A stretch of 6,564 bases of DNA from Promethearchaeota archaeon (lineage in GTDB: Archaea; Asgardarchaeota; Lokiarchaeia; Sigynarchaeales; SOKP01): assembly GCA_019894735.1 (NCBI GenBank), contig JAGXOB010000129.1:1-6564 (forward strand). Direction: 5' to 3'. The translations under genes and the position numbers were made by a program. Below the pieces are notes generated by a model, which saw only the letters and a program-made list of their open reading frames with translations, was not told the origin of the DNA and ran no database searches. This document shows, piece by piece, positions 1 to 5,260 of the stretch (positions are counted from its first letter, which is position 1; each line of letters starts with the position of its first letter).

Positions 1-852
1 ATCTATACATTCTCAGTTATAACCAGCAACGGATTCCCTTATTACCAGTTAAAAGTGAAAGAGGCTCCAAACGGGATAAATCTGTACCTAAGATTTTTTG
101 ACTTTACAAAAGAGGAACTTAAACCTCCATCCAATTTTGAAATCGCTGATTCTTTTGATTTAAATGCAGGGTTAGTTTCAGCACTATTTAAATTTGCGCG
201 AGCCATGTCTAAAAACATACATATTCTTGAATTCAATTCCGACGAACAAGCTAACAGGAAAGAAGAAAAAGGAAAATACTCCGGGGATGTTCTCGTCACT
301 TGCCAAACAGAATCGTATTTATTTCACAAATCAGTTTACGCAAAAATAAAGTTAATTTACGATATCCTTCTCTCATATAAAATACCACTTGAAACAGCTA
401 TAGAAATCTTGCCTGTCCAAGAAGAAAAAATCTATAATATTTTGAACGATTTTGACGCTAGATCCCGTGTAGACGAACATAAAACCCAACTAAAACGTTT
501 AGGAAGCGATTTCCTTAAAGAAATGAAAACTTACGGTTTACGTGAAATTTGTATTACCTCATTCGATCTCTCACCTATTATGATAATGGGTAAAAAATAT
601 TCGTTTGATGATGTCCACGGAATATTAAGAAACATAGGAAACATTCCCGAAATACCTCCTTTAAATTGGGTATACCGACAATCTATTCACAATGGCGAGG
701 AAATTTGGGTATACATATACAAATCAGATGTAGGGCCAAGCGTAGAAGGCTTATTTGAACCTTACCTTTATCTACTTATCTGCGATTTTAACTCGTATTT
801 AGGGGAAATTCCCGAAACGCTTGGGAATAAACTTAACAGATTATTAGGATAA
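1..852 (+). CDS. Longin/roadblock-like protein of Asgard type, 5'-partial
   Basis: The frame is open from base 1, so the gene begins left of the window; 283 residues are visible. The first in-frame start-like codon is a GTG at 55, but the 18 codons before it (beginning IYTFSVITSNGFPYY) form a sensible beta-hairpin opening, so that GTG is not taken as the start. Visible order: a strand with SNGFPYY (about residues 9-15), a helix NAGLVSALFKFARAM (about 55-69), strands around HILEF and DVLVTCQ, then a long helical stretch. This matches the strand-helix-strand plan of small longin/roadblock-like domains, which in Asgard archaea are expanded and often associated with small GTPases. The C-terminal half (from about residue 179, REICITSFDLSP) again alternates strands and helices and may be a second copy of such a fold. 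No signal peptide or membrane segment is visible. Family assignment is from pattern memory, not a search; the exact partner and role are unknown. Confidence 0.7.
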   Translation: MYTFSVITSNGFPYYQLKVKEAPNGINLYLRFFDFTKEELKPPSNFEIADSFDLNAGLVSALFKFARAMSKNIHILEFNSDEQANRKEEKGKYSGDVLVTCQTESYLFHKSVYAKIKLIYDILLSYKIPLETAIEILPVQEEKIYNILNDFDARSRVDEHKTQLKRLGSDFLKEMKTYGLREICITSFDLSPIMIMGKKYSFDDVHGILRNIGNIPEIPPLNWVYRQSIHNGEEIWVYIYKSDVGPSVEGLFEPYLYLLICDFNSYLGEIPETLGNKLNRLLG

Positions 853-872
853 GTTAAGAACACTAAAATTAA

Positions 873-1145
873 TTACATGCTGTTTTCTGATATATTCTCT
901 AAGTAATTTGAAACAGGATAGGCTTTAATTTTATTATTGGCAATGTAGCTATAAAAATTCCGTTTTAATTCCAATATAAATATCGAGTCATTATGAGCGA
1001 TTATCCTGCTAAACGGATAATTTTTTACCTCTCCTTTCTCGTCATAAATTAGAAATTGATAGGAATAGGTGGGAAATTTCTCATGAAGATGCGGTACTTT
1101 TATCATAACATGAATTCTGTATCCTCTAATCTTAATATCTTCCAT
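873..1145 (-). CDS. Small hypothetical protein (90 aa)
   Basis: I do not recognise this protein. It starts MEDIKIRGYRIHVMIKVPHL and ends YLENISENSM. It is predicted soluble and mostly beta, with alternating hydrophobic residues (YRIHVMIKV, YSYQFLIYDEKGEV, SIFILELKRNFYSYI) and a DEKGE turn, which looks like real protein rather than antisense noise. It converges on the upstream longin-like gene, with 20 nt between the two stop codons. A TATA-like palindrome about 47 nt before its ATG could drive it. The overlapping plus-strand frame over 1056-1295 is rich in Phe and Leu and looks like its shadow. The call rests only on length, composition and promoter position; a non-coding or decayed region remains possible. 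Confidence 0.5.
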   Translation of the reverse strand: MEDIKIRGYRIHVMIKVPHLHEKFPTYSYQFLIYDEKGEVKNYPFSRIIAHNDSIFILELKRNFYSYIANNKIKAYPVSNYLENISENSM

Positions 1146-1187
1146 TTATTCCAAACCCCAATTACATCACAAAAATTGTATATTGCT

Positions 1188-1197
1188 ATTTATAAAT
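1188..1197 (-). promoter_or_regulatory. Putative TATA box for the small minus-strand gene
   Basis: ATTTATAAAT is a perfect palindrome matching the archaeal TATA element. Its centre is about 47 nt before the ATG at 1145, which would leave a leader of roughly 20 nt. In an AT-rich background such a match can arise by chance. Confidence 0.35.
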
Positions 1198-1322
1198 CAA
1201 ATCATCATTTAGTATTTAAATTGTTATATCTGTTTTTTGAAGTATCAGTTTTTAGACGGATTGATTTCTTTAAATTTCCTTTTTTAGTTCCATAGATTGT
1301 TTAATTTGTCCTTGATACATAA

Positions 1323-1641
1323 GAACCTAAGGATTTAATAAAACTTAAAGAAGTTAAATCTAATAATTTCCAAGTTTCATTAGTGTTGATGTTATTTTGA
1401 AGTTCAGTTAGAGATTTTATAAAAAATATTCTACTAACGGATATCTATTCTAATTAAAATCCTTAATTCTAAAAAATCACGTCACTCTGATACAATTGAC
1501 ATTTCAGATTTTTCGAAATTCCTTGAAATCACCAAAAAGTATAATTTCGATATAATGTTAGAAATTAAAGATAAGGAGAGAAGTGCTATTAAAGCATTAC
1601 AACTAATTTTGGACGATAAACGCTTTAGAAGCGATATGTAA
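1323..1641 (+). pseudogene. uvsE: Decayed C-terminal half of UV-damage endonuclease UvsE (UVDE)
   Basis: The last 52 codons (1483-1638, stop TAA at 1639-1641) read HSDTIDISDFSKFLEI, then NFDIMLEIKDKERSAIKALQ. This closely matches the C-terminal end of UvsE as I know it: the His-Ala/Ser-Asp and Ile-Asp segment, then (F)DIMLEIKDKEKSALKA, which carries a metal-ligand Glu of this TIM-barrel endonuclease. That frame has a stop at 1435-1437 and no usable start before the internal ATG at 1555. Upstream, another frame (1323-1475) reads EPKDLIKLKEVKSNNF, a TGA at 1398, SSVRDFIKNILLTDIYSN, then three TAA codons. It aligns by eye with the UvsE stretch containing ...DVFHHS...KTW...MVDYSSQ...P. A frameshift near 1470-1480 and a deletion after ILLT are needed to join the two. 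About 200 N-terminal residues are absent; I see no trace of them in 1146-1322. UvsE would nick DNA 5' of UV photoproducts; this copy cannot be functional. Confidence 0.75.
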
Positions 1642-1653
1642 AATCCTACCTTT

Positions 1654-1668
1654 CCGAAATTTAATTAA
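1654..1668 (+). promoter_or_regulatory. BRE plus TATA box for the PPOX-like gene
   Basis: CCGAAA (1654-1659) followed by TTTAATTAA (1660-1668) matches an archaeal purine-rich BRE joined to a TATA box. The TATA centre is 27 nt before the ATG at 1691, so transcription would start at or next to the start codon and give a leaderless mRNA. There is no Shine-Dalgarno sequence ahead of the ATG, consistent with this. It lies just after the uvsE remnant's stop. Confidence 0.55.
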
Positions 1669-1690
1669 ACAACTTTGAGTTAAGTTAATT

Positions 1691-2161
1691 ATGGTCAAAA
1701 TAAAATTACCTGAAATGACAGATCAAGAAGTTGAATCAGTATTAAGTAATGAAAATATATGTAGAATAGCTTTTATTGAAGATAGTTATCCCTATATTTG
1801 TCCTTTCCAGTATGTATATCTTAAAAATCAACTTTACTTTCATCTCACGAATTACGGTAAAAAAATGAGAATTCTTAAAAAGAATAACAATGTCTGCGTC
1901 TCTATTGAAAAGTTGGAAGAGGATTTAAGCTCTTATTCCTTTATTTCCATTCAAGGAAAACTTGTTCAAATTGAGGATAAAGAGATTCTAAAATTGGTGA
2001 TTCGAGAAATGGTAGATAAGGCAAAAGGGCAGTTTTCTAGAAATTTCCTCGCTGCACATGGTTTCAGGGGGGAAGATGGATGGGAAAGTCTGATTGAGGA
2101 TAAATTATTAATTTATAAACTAGAAGAAGTTGGCATTAGGATCGGACTTAAATCGTATTAA
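1691..2161 (+). CDS. Pyridoxamine 5'-phosphate oxidase-like FMN-binding protein
   Basis: This 156-residue protein has the layout of the small split-barrel flavin-binding family that includes NimA-like nitroimidazole reductases and general PNPOx-like proteins. Visible marks are the N-terminal MTDQEVESVL helix, the strand pair ICRIAFIEDSYPYICPFQYV (about 24-43; YPYICP is the family's G/YPxxxP segment), LYFHLTNYGKKMRIL (about 48-62; the HxxxxGKK phosphate/FMN-contact region) and NNVCVSIE (about 66-73). Members bind FMN or related cofactors and reduce or sequester small molecules, usually as cytoplasmic homodimers; the substrate cannot be read from the sequence. The length is normal for the family. 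The ATG at 1691 is supported by the TATA box 27 nt upstream. It appears monocistronic, with 232 nt before the next gene. Confidence 0.85.
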   Translation: MVKIKLPEMTDQEVESVLSNENICRIAFIEDSYPYICPFQYVYLKNQLYFHLTNYGKKMRILKKNNNVCVSIEKLEEDLSSYSFISIQGKLVQIEDKEILKLVIREMVDKAKGQFSRNFLAAHGFRGEDGWESLIEDKLLIYKLEEVGIRIGLKSY

Positions 2162-2192
2162 TCGTAACTATAAGCTAGATTCTAGCAAAAAA

Positions 2193-2215
2193 TGAGTTTT
2201 TTCTAGAAAAACTCA
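2193..2215. repeat. Hairpin-forming inverted repeat
   Basis: TGAGTTTTT (2193-2201) pairs with AAAAACTCA (2207-2215) around a 5-nt loop TCTAG, a perfect 9-bp stem. A smaller inverted repeat, GCTAGA-T-TCTAGC (2174-2186), lies just upstream, so the two share the CTAG core. They lie 12-55 nt after the stop of the PPOX-like gene and may stabilise or end its transcript. No T-run follows the stem on the plus strand, so it is not a classical intrinsic terminator. Confidence 0.45.
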
Positions 2216-2281
2216 AAACAAAGTTTCGTTTTTAGATTCTATAGACGAACCTAAAGATGAACCTATTAATAAATAAATATC

Positions 2282-2289
2282 TTTTTTTT
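2282..2289 (+). terminator. T8 tract, possible archaeal terminator
   Basis: An uninterrupted run of eight T lies 121 nt after the stop of the PPOX-like gene, with more T-rich sequence following. Archaeal RNA polymerase commonly terminates at U-rich tracts without a hairpin. The AT-rich background makes this a weak call. The rest of 2162-2393 holds only the hairpins, a 12-nt two-copy direct repeat (2244-2267) and the next promoter. Confidence 0.35.
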
Positions 2290-2362
2290 ATAGATTTTAT
2301 TTTCGATTATTATTAGATCGTTAAATTTATCCTCTATAGAAGTTATAACCTATAACTAGAAC

Positions 2363-2371
2363 TTTTTAATA
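2363..2371 (+). promoter_or_regulatory. TATA-like box for the DUF1801-mutM-phosphatase run
   Basis: TTTTTAATA is centred 27 nt before the ATG at 2394, the same geometry as the promoter at 1654-1668, and again implies a leaderless transcript. A short tandem repeat TATAACC/TATAACT lies just upstream at about 2344-2357 and could be an activator or BRE-flanking site, but that is speculative. Confidence 0.45.
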
Positions 2372-2393
2372 AGATATTTCACCTTAAATTTCT

Positions 2394-2810
2394 ATGACTG
2401 AGTTAAAAACTAAACCTAATAATAAGAGCGTTGAGGATTTTCTAAAAAAGGTCGAACATCCGACTAAGCGTGAGGATAGTTTTAAGATTTTAGCATTAAT
2501 GAAAGAGATTACTCAAGAAAAACCCGTAATGTGGGGCGACAGCATCGTTGGATTTGGAAGTTATCGCTATAAATATGCCAGTGGTCGAGAAGGAGATTGG
2601 CCTTTAGTAGGATTCTCGCCTCGTAAACAAAATTTAACTCTATATATCATGTCGGGTTTCGATAAATATGATGAAATCCTTAGGAATCTGGGGAAATTCA
2701 AGACGGGAAAATCATGTTTGTATATTAACAAACTTAAGGATATAGATTTACAAATTTTAAGAGAACTAATTCTTGAGTCGGTAGAATATATGAAAAAAGA
2801 AGAATCATAA
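2394..2810 (+). CDS. DUF1801 (YdhG-like) domain protein
   Basis: This 138-residue soluble protein carries the DUF1801 signature. It begins with SVEDFLKKVEHPTKREDSF (helix, about 12-30), followed by the helix ILALMKEITQEKPVMW, then MWGDSIVGFGSYRYKYASG (about 46-64), GDWPLVGFSPRKQNLTLYIM (about 67-86) and a C-terminal KSCLYINKLKDIDLQILREL helix-capping region. The WGxSIVGFGxYxY and GFSPRK motifs are diagnostic of the family. The biochemical function of DUF1801 is not established; members are small alpha/beta proteins found widely in bacteria and some archaea. Here it leads a same-strand run, with only 36 nt between its stop and the mutM ATG. Length is as expected and nothing is missing. Confidence 0.85.
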   Translation: MTELKTKPNNKSVEDFLKKVEHPTKREDSFKILALMKEITQEKPVMWGDSIVGFGSYRYKYASGREGDWPLVGFSPRKQNLTLYIMSGFDKYDEILRNLGKFKTGKSCLYINKLKDIDLQILRELILESVEYMKKEES

Positions 2811-2846
2811 AATTATAATGAAAAAAATAATACAACATTAGTGACC

Positions 2847-3626
2847 ATGCCAGAACTTCCAGAAGTAGAAACATTCAAAAGATACCTTGATACGACCTCT
2901 TTAAAGCAAGTGATCACTGATGTAAAGGTTACTGACGGTAGGATTTTAAATACTGAAGAGACTCATCTAATAAAGTCTTTAATAGGTAAGAGATTTGAAT
3001 CTTCACTCCGACATGGAAAGTACTTACTTGTTTACCTCAAACCACAATATCTCGTAATGCACTTCGGAATGAGTGGAGACTTAGAGTATTATGATTCAAA
3101 AGAAGAACCTCCTAAATTCAGTAAAGTTATCTTCCATTTCAATAACGGTTTCAATTTAGCGTATATATCCATTAGAATGTTTGGGAAGGTATCTTATGCT
3201 AATTCAATAGAAGAATTTATTGAAAATAAAAAATTAGGACCAGATGCCTACAAAATGACGCTCAAGGAATTTCAAGAAGCTGTGAAGAAAAGAAAAGCGA
3301 TAGCTAAAAACGCACTCCTAAATCAAAGTTTTATCGCGGGTGTTGGAAACATCTATTCTGACGAAATTTTGTTCAGAACCAAGATACACCCTAAAACTAA
3401 TGTTAATACGTTAAGTGAAGGTAAAGTAAAAGAGCTATATACAAATATTAAGGATGTGTTAGAGTACGGAATAAAGAAAAAAGGAGATCTAAGCACTTAT
3501 CCGAACGAATTTTTGATTCCTCATCGCAAGAAAGAAGAAAAATGCCCAACGTGCAATAGTGATATTACCCGTTTTGAAGTTTCAGGACGACACGGATTTT
3601 TCTGTCCAACCTGTCAAAAGAATTAA
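2847..3626 (+). CDS. mutM: Formamidopyrimidine-DNA glycosylase (Fpg/MutM)
   Basis: This base-excision-repair enzyme removes 8-oxoguanine and formamidopyrimidines and cleaves the abasic site by beta,delta-elimination. The catalytic nucleophile is Pro2 after Met removal, so the start must be the ATG at 2847 (MPELPEVET) and not the GTG six bases upstream. Visible marks in 259 residues: Pro2 and Glu3; Lys58 in RHGKYLLV (the conserved beta-hairpin lysine); HFGMSG (72-77) with the intercalating Met75; SIRMFG, retaining the Arg and Phe of the usual DPRRFG; the H2TH segment GVGNIYSDE (165-173); and a C-terminal zinc finger with Cys233, Cys236, Cys253 and Cys256 and Arg248. The stretch before the finger (FLIPHRKKEEK) lacks the usual VYGR motif, a shorter form I associate with Bacteroidota-type Fpg, suggesting bacterial origin. 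It is probably cotranscribed with the DUF1801 gene, though AATTATAAT at 2811-2819 could be its own TATA box. Confidence 0.95.
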   Translation: MPELPEVETFKRYLDTTSLKQVITDVKVTDGRILNTEETHLIKSLIGKRFESSLRHGKYLLVYLKPQYLVMHFGMSGDLEYYDSKEEPPKFSKVIFHFNNGFNLAYISIRMFGKVSYANSIEEFIENKKLGPDAYKMTLKEFQEAVKKRKAIAKNALLNQSFIAGVGNIYSDEILFRTKIHPKTNVNTLSEGKVKELYTNIKDVLEYGIKKKGDLSTYPNEFLIPHRKKEEKCPTCNSDITRFEVSGRHGFFCPTCQKN

Positions 3627-3646
3627 ATGTGTAATTAGAGTAAAAA

Positions 3647-3652
3647 GTGGAG
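3647..3652 (+). promoter_or_regulatory. Shine-Dalgarno-like site of the phosphatase gene
   Basis: GTGGAG lies 7 nt before the ATG at 3660 and resembles the archaeal anti-SD complement GGAGGTGA. An SD here, but not ahead of the first gene of the run, fits an internal operon gene. Confidence 0.45.
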
Positions 3653-3659
3653 CTTAAAA

Positions 3660-4400
3660 ATGTCAGTAAAATCAAATCCGCAATTCTGGGAAAAACATCC
3701 TTGGACAAAACAAGCGCGTAATATTATTGATAATCTTGATAAATTTCCCGCTCCATCAAAAATTACTATAATAATGAGACATTCCCAGAGAAATGAACCA
3801 AAATTGGTTAACGAGAGCGATATAGAAGGAGCAAATATGGAACTAACTCCGCTAGGGGAAGAAATTGCTAAAATTTTTGGCAATAATTTACCTAAAAATA
3901 GAGCGGTTCGATTATTTCATAGCCCTCGTAGCCGTTGTAAGGTAACTGCGGAAAAAATTTACCAAGGATTTACAGAAATGAACGGAAGGGGGCAATTTAT
4001 TGGAGAATGTAATGCTTTATATGGTATTGGAATAAACGGCCAATCATATTTAGACGAATTTAATTCGTATAAAAATTATCAAGTAATCCTTAAATATTTG
4101 GCAGGGATTTACTCGCCAGAACTATGGCCTCCAGCAGAACCTTTCTATAAGAGAAGTGGTGATCGAATTTGGAGTCAAACGGAGAGCAGTTCTCAAGGTG
4201 GTATTAATATTTTCATTACTCATGATTTTCATATAATGATTTTTAGGTTCGGATGGTTTGGCCTTCCACCTGATGAACATTGGGTCGATTATCTGGGAGG
4301 TTTTGTGTTCTCGATAATGAAAGACCATATCTTACTGCTTGATCACGGTAATTTAATTAAACTTGGTATCCCATACTGGTGGAAAAAAAAAGAAAAATAA
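3660..4400 (+). CDS. Histidine phosphatase superfamily protein
   Basis: The protein has 246 residues. The phosphohistidine motif is RHSQRNE (Arg40, His41, Arg44), close to the RHGxRxP form of acid-phosphatase-type members. LTPLGEEIAK (62-71) and FHSPRSRCKVTAEK (86-99; Arg92 in the third-Arg position) follow the usual SPxxRxxxTAE helix. ITHDF with His188-Asp189 supplies the second catalytic His, with an HD reminiscent of the acid phosphatase branch. Family enzymes move phosphate through a phospho-His intermediate on sugars, nucleotides, proteins or phytate; the substrate here is unknown. No signal peptide is visible, so it is probably cytoplasmic. The core is preceded by about 34 residues with several Trp, Pro and Asn (FWEKHPWTKQ) and followed by a basic aromatic tail, IPYWWKKKEK. 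It starts 33 nt after mutM on the same strand, with an SD-like site, so cotranscription is likely; no functional link to MutM is known to me. Confidence 0.85.
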   Translation: MSVKSNPQFWEKHPWTKQARNIIDNLDKFPAPSKITIIMRHSQRNEPKLVNESDIEGANMELTPLGEEIAKIFGNNLPKNRAVRLFHSPRSRCKVTAEKIYQGFTEMNGRGQFIGECNALYGIGINGQSYLDEFNSYKNYQVILKYLAGIYSPELWPPAEPFYKRSGDRIWSQTESSSQGGINIFITHDFHIMIFRFGWFGLPPDEHWVDYLGGFVFSIMKDHILLLDHGNLIKLGIPYWWKKKEK

Positions 4401-4406
4401 TATTCA

Positions 4407-4416
4407 TTTTTTAAAA
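4407..4416. terminator. Convergent T/A tract between phosphatase and DUF998 genes
   Basis: TTTTTTAAAA gives a U6 run to plus-strand transcripts leaving the phosphatase gene and, read on the other strand, an TTTTAAAAAA tract for transcripts leaving the DUF998-like gene. The two genes converge with only 36 nt between their stops, so a bidirectional U-tract terminator is plausible. No stable hairpin is evident. Confidence 0.35.
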
Positions 4417-4436
4417 TTCGGTTTTATCGTTAGTAG

Positions 4437-5045
4437 CTAGTTAACCAAAAATACCATATAAGCAAGGACAAAGTAATAAAGCTGATAGGGGGTTACCATT
4501 ATTCTTTCGATGATCCCTCTATACTTACCCGAGGCAAAAATAGCAGAAATAATTACACCAACTAAAGAGAGTATTGCAGAAATTAGTGAAAATATTGCAA
4601 AACCACTCCAAATTAAAACTGATTGTAATCGAAGCCAAAGTGCTACCATTCCTGAAATAGTCAATAATCCCATTACGACAACGAGAATTATGTGTATTTT
4701 TCCTTTATATGTCGTAAACTCTCCTCCTTCGTCAAGCGGAAAGAAAAAAGCTATCAGTATTCCCACAATAGAACTAATCAGAAAGAGTATTGGTCCAACA
4801 ATTGAACCTCCACCATCGCTAATTCCATCCTGGAGTCCAATGAAAAAAACAAACAACAAAATACTTTCTGTAACGATAAATGATTGCGCTGCGCGTCTAT
4901 TAGGAGCACCCACCGCAAAAAGTGAACTGATATCATCGCGTATATGACTATAGTTTGATTGTTTACTTCCAATTATAACCCACATCGCTGTATATACGAT
5001 TGGACTAAGCATCCCACAAATTGCCAAAATTTGAAATAAAATCAT
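4437..5045 (-). CDS. DUF998-like six-helix membrane protein
   Basis: The 202-residue product shows about six hydrophobic segments, at roughly residues 5-26, 56-73, 81-101, 117-140, 143-168 and 184-201. The loop after helix 1, SNYSHIRDDISSLFAVGAPN (31-50), matches the DUF998 signature (YSHxRxxISxLxAxGAP), whose polar and charged residues sit at the membrane face. DUF998 proteins are polytopic integral membrane proteins of unknown function, common in archaea and Gram-positive bacteria. Acidic loops (PLDEGGEFTTYKGKIH) join helices 3 and 4. It is transcribed alone, convergent with the phosphatase gene and divergent from the MDR oxidoreductase. The ATG at 5045 is supported by a TATA-like box about 25 nt upstream. 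The plus-strand frame over 4510-4947 is its antisense shadow. Confidence 0.8.
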   Translation of the reverse strand: MILFQILAICGMLSPIVYTAMWVIIGSKQSNYSHIRDDISSLFAVGAPNRRAAQSFIVTESILLFVFFIGLQDGISDGGGSIVGPILFLISSIVGILIAFFFPLDEGGEFTTYKGKIHIILVVVMGLLTISGMVALWLRLQSVLIWSGFAIFSLISAILSLVGVIISAIFASGKYRGIIERIMVTPYQLYYFVLAYMVFLVN

Positions 5046-5063
5046 AAGTTTTTTGTAATATAC

Positions 5064-5075
5064 TTAAAATTAAAA
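5064..5075 (-). promoter_or_regulatory. TATA-like box for the DUF998-like gene
   Basis: On the minus strand, TTTTAATTTTAA is centred about 25 nt before the ATG at 5045, again the leaderless spacing. A perfect 10-bp palindrome, GATAATTATC (5105-5114), lies about 30 nt further upstream and could be a regulator site for this gene. Confidence 0.4.
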
Positions 5076-5182
5076 CTTTACCCTCAATTAACCTTATTTT
5101 ATAAGATAATTATCATCATCGGCGGAGGGTTATTGTTCTTTTCACCCATTATAACATAGCTAATGTATTACAATGCTTGTTA

Positions 5183-5198
5183 ATGAATAGTTATTCAT
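5183..5198. promoter_or_regulatory. Inverted repeat, candidate operator of the MDR gene
   Basis: ATGAATA and TATTCAT are perfect 7-bp arms separated by GT, giving a 16-bp dyad of the size bound by dimeric winged-helix regulators. It lies about 20 nt upstream of the TATA-like region at 5219-5242, the position where archaeal activators bind, and on the far side from the DUF998-like promoter. No regulator gene is present in the window. Confidence 0.4.
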
Positions 5199-5218
5199 AA
5201 CTTGAACATATGTTTAAA

Positions 5219-5242
5219 ATTTATAAATAATTTATTTTAAAA
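5219..5242 (+). promoter_or_regulatory. TATA-box region of the MDR oxidoreductase
   Basis: Two overlapping candidates occur: ATTTATAAATAA (5219-5230) and TTTATTTTAAAA (5231-5242). The second is centred about 25 nt before the ATG at 5261 and would give a leaderless transcript from that ATG; the first would leave a leader of about 10 nt. No Shine-Dalgarno precedes either possible start. Confidence 0.45.
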
Positions 5243-5260
5243 TCAACTAAAAAATATAAA

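Noticed and set aside
42..299. Minus-strand 85-residue frame
   Set aside because: It is antisense to the longin-like gene, with no recognisable pattern.
1056..1295. Plus-strand 79-residue frame opposite the small minus-strand gene
   Set aside because: Composition is dominated by Phe, Leu and Ile with no domain-like pattern, and it overlaps a more convincing minus-strand frame. Its downstream extension runs into stops before the uvsE remnant.
2196..2276. Short frame ending SIDEPKDEPINK
   Set aside because: It has no start codon, includes a hairpin, and covers only about 26 codons. Listed as a possible decayed end in the findings, not as a gene.
3635..3883. Minus-strand 82-residue frame over the phosphatase start
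   Set aside because: It lies opposite the RHS motif region of a clear enzyme gene and has a serine-rich, shadow-like composition.
4510..4947. Plus-strand 145-residue frame
   Set aside because: It is antisense to the DUF998-like gene, whose membrane helices and signature loop are clear; the antisense product is low-complexity and rich in Ile, Pro and Ser.
5127..5160. Possible GGGT...ACCC stem in the divergent intergenic region
   Set aside because: Only four pairs with a long loop; not strong enough to call a structured element.
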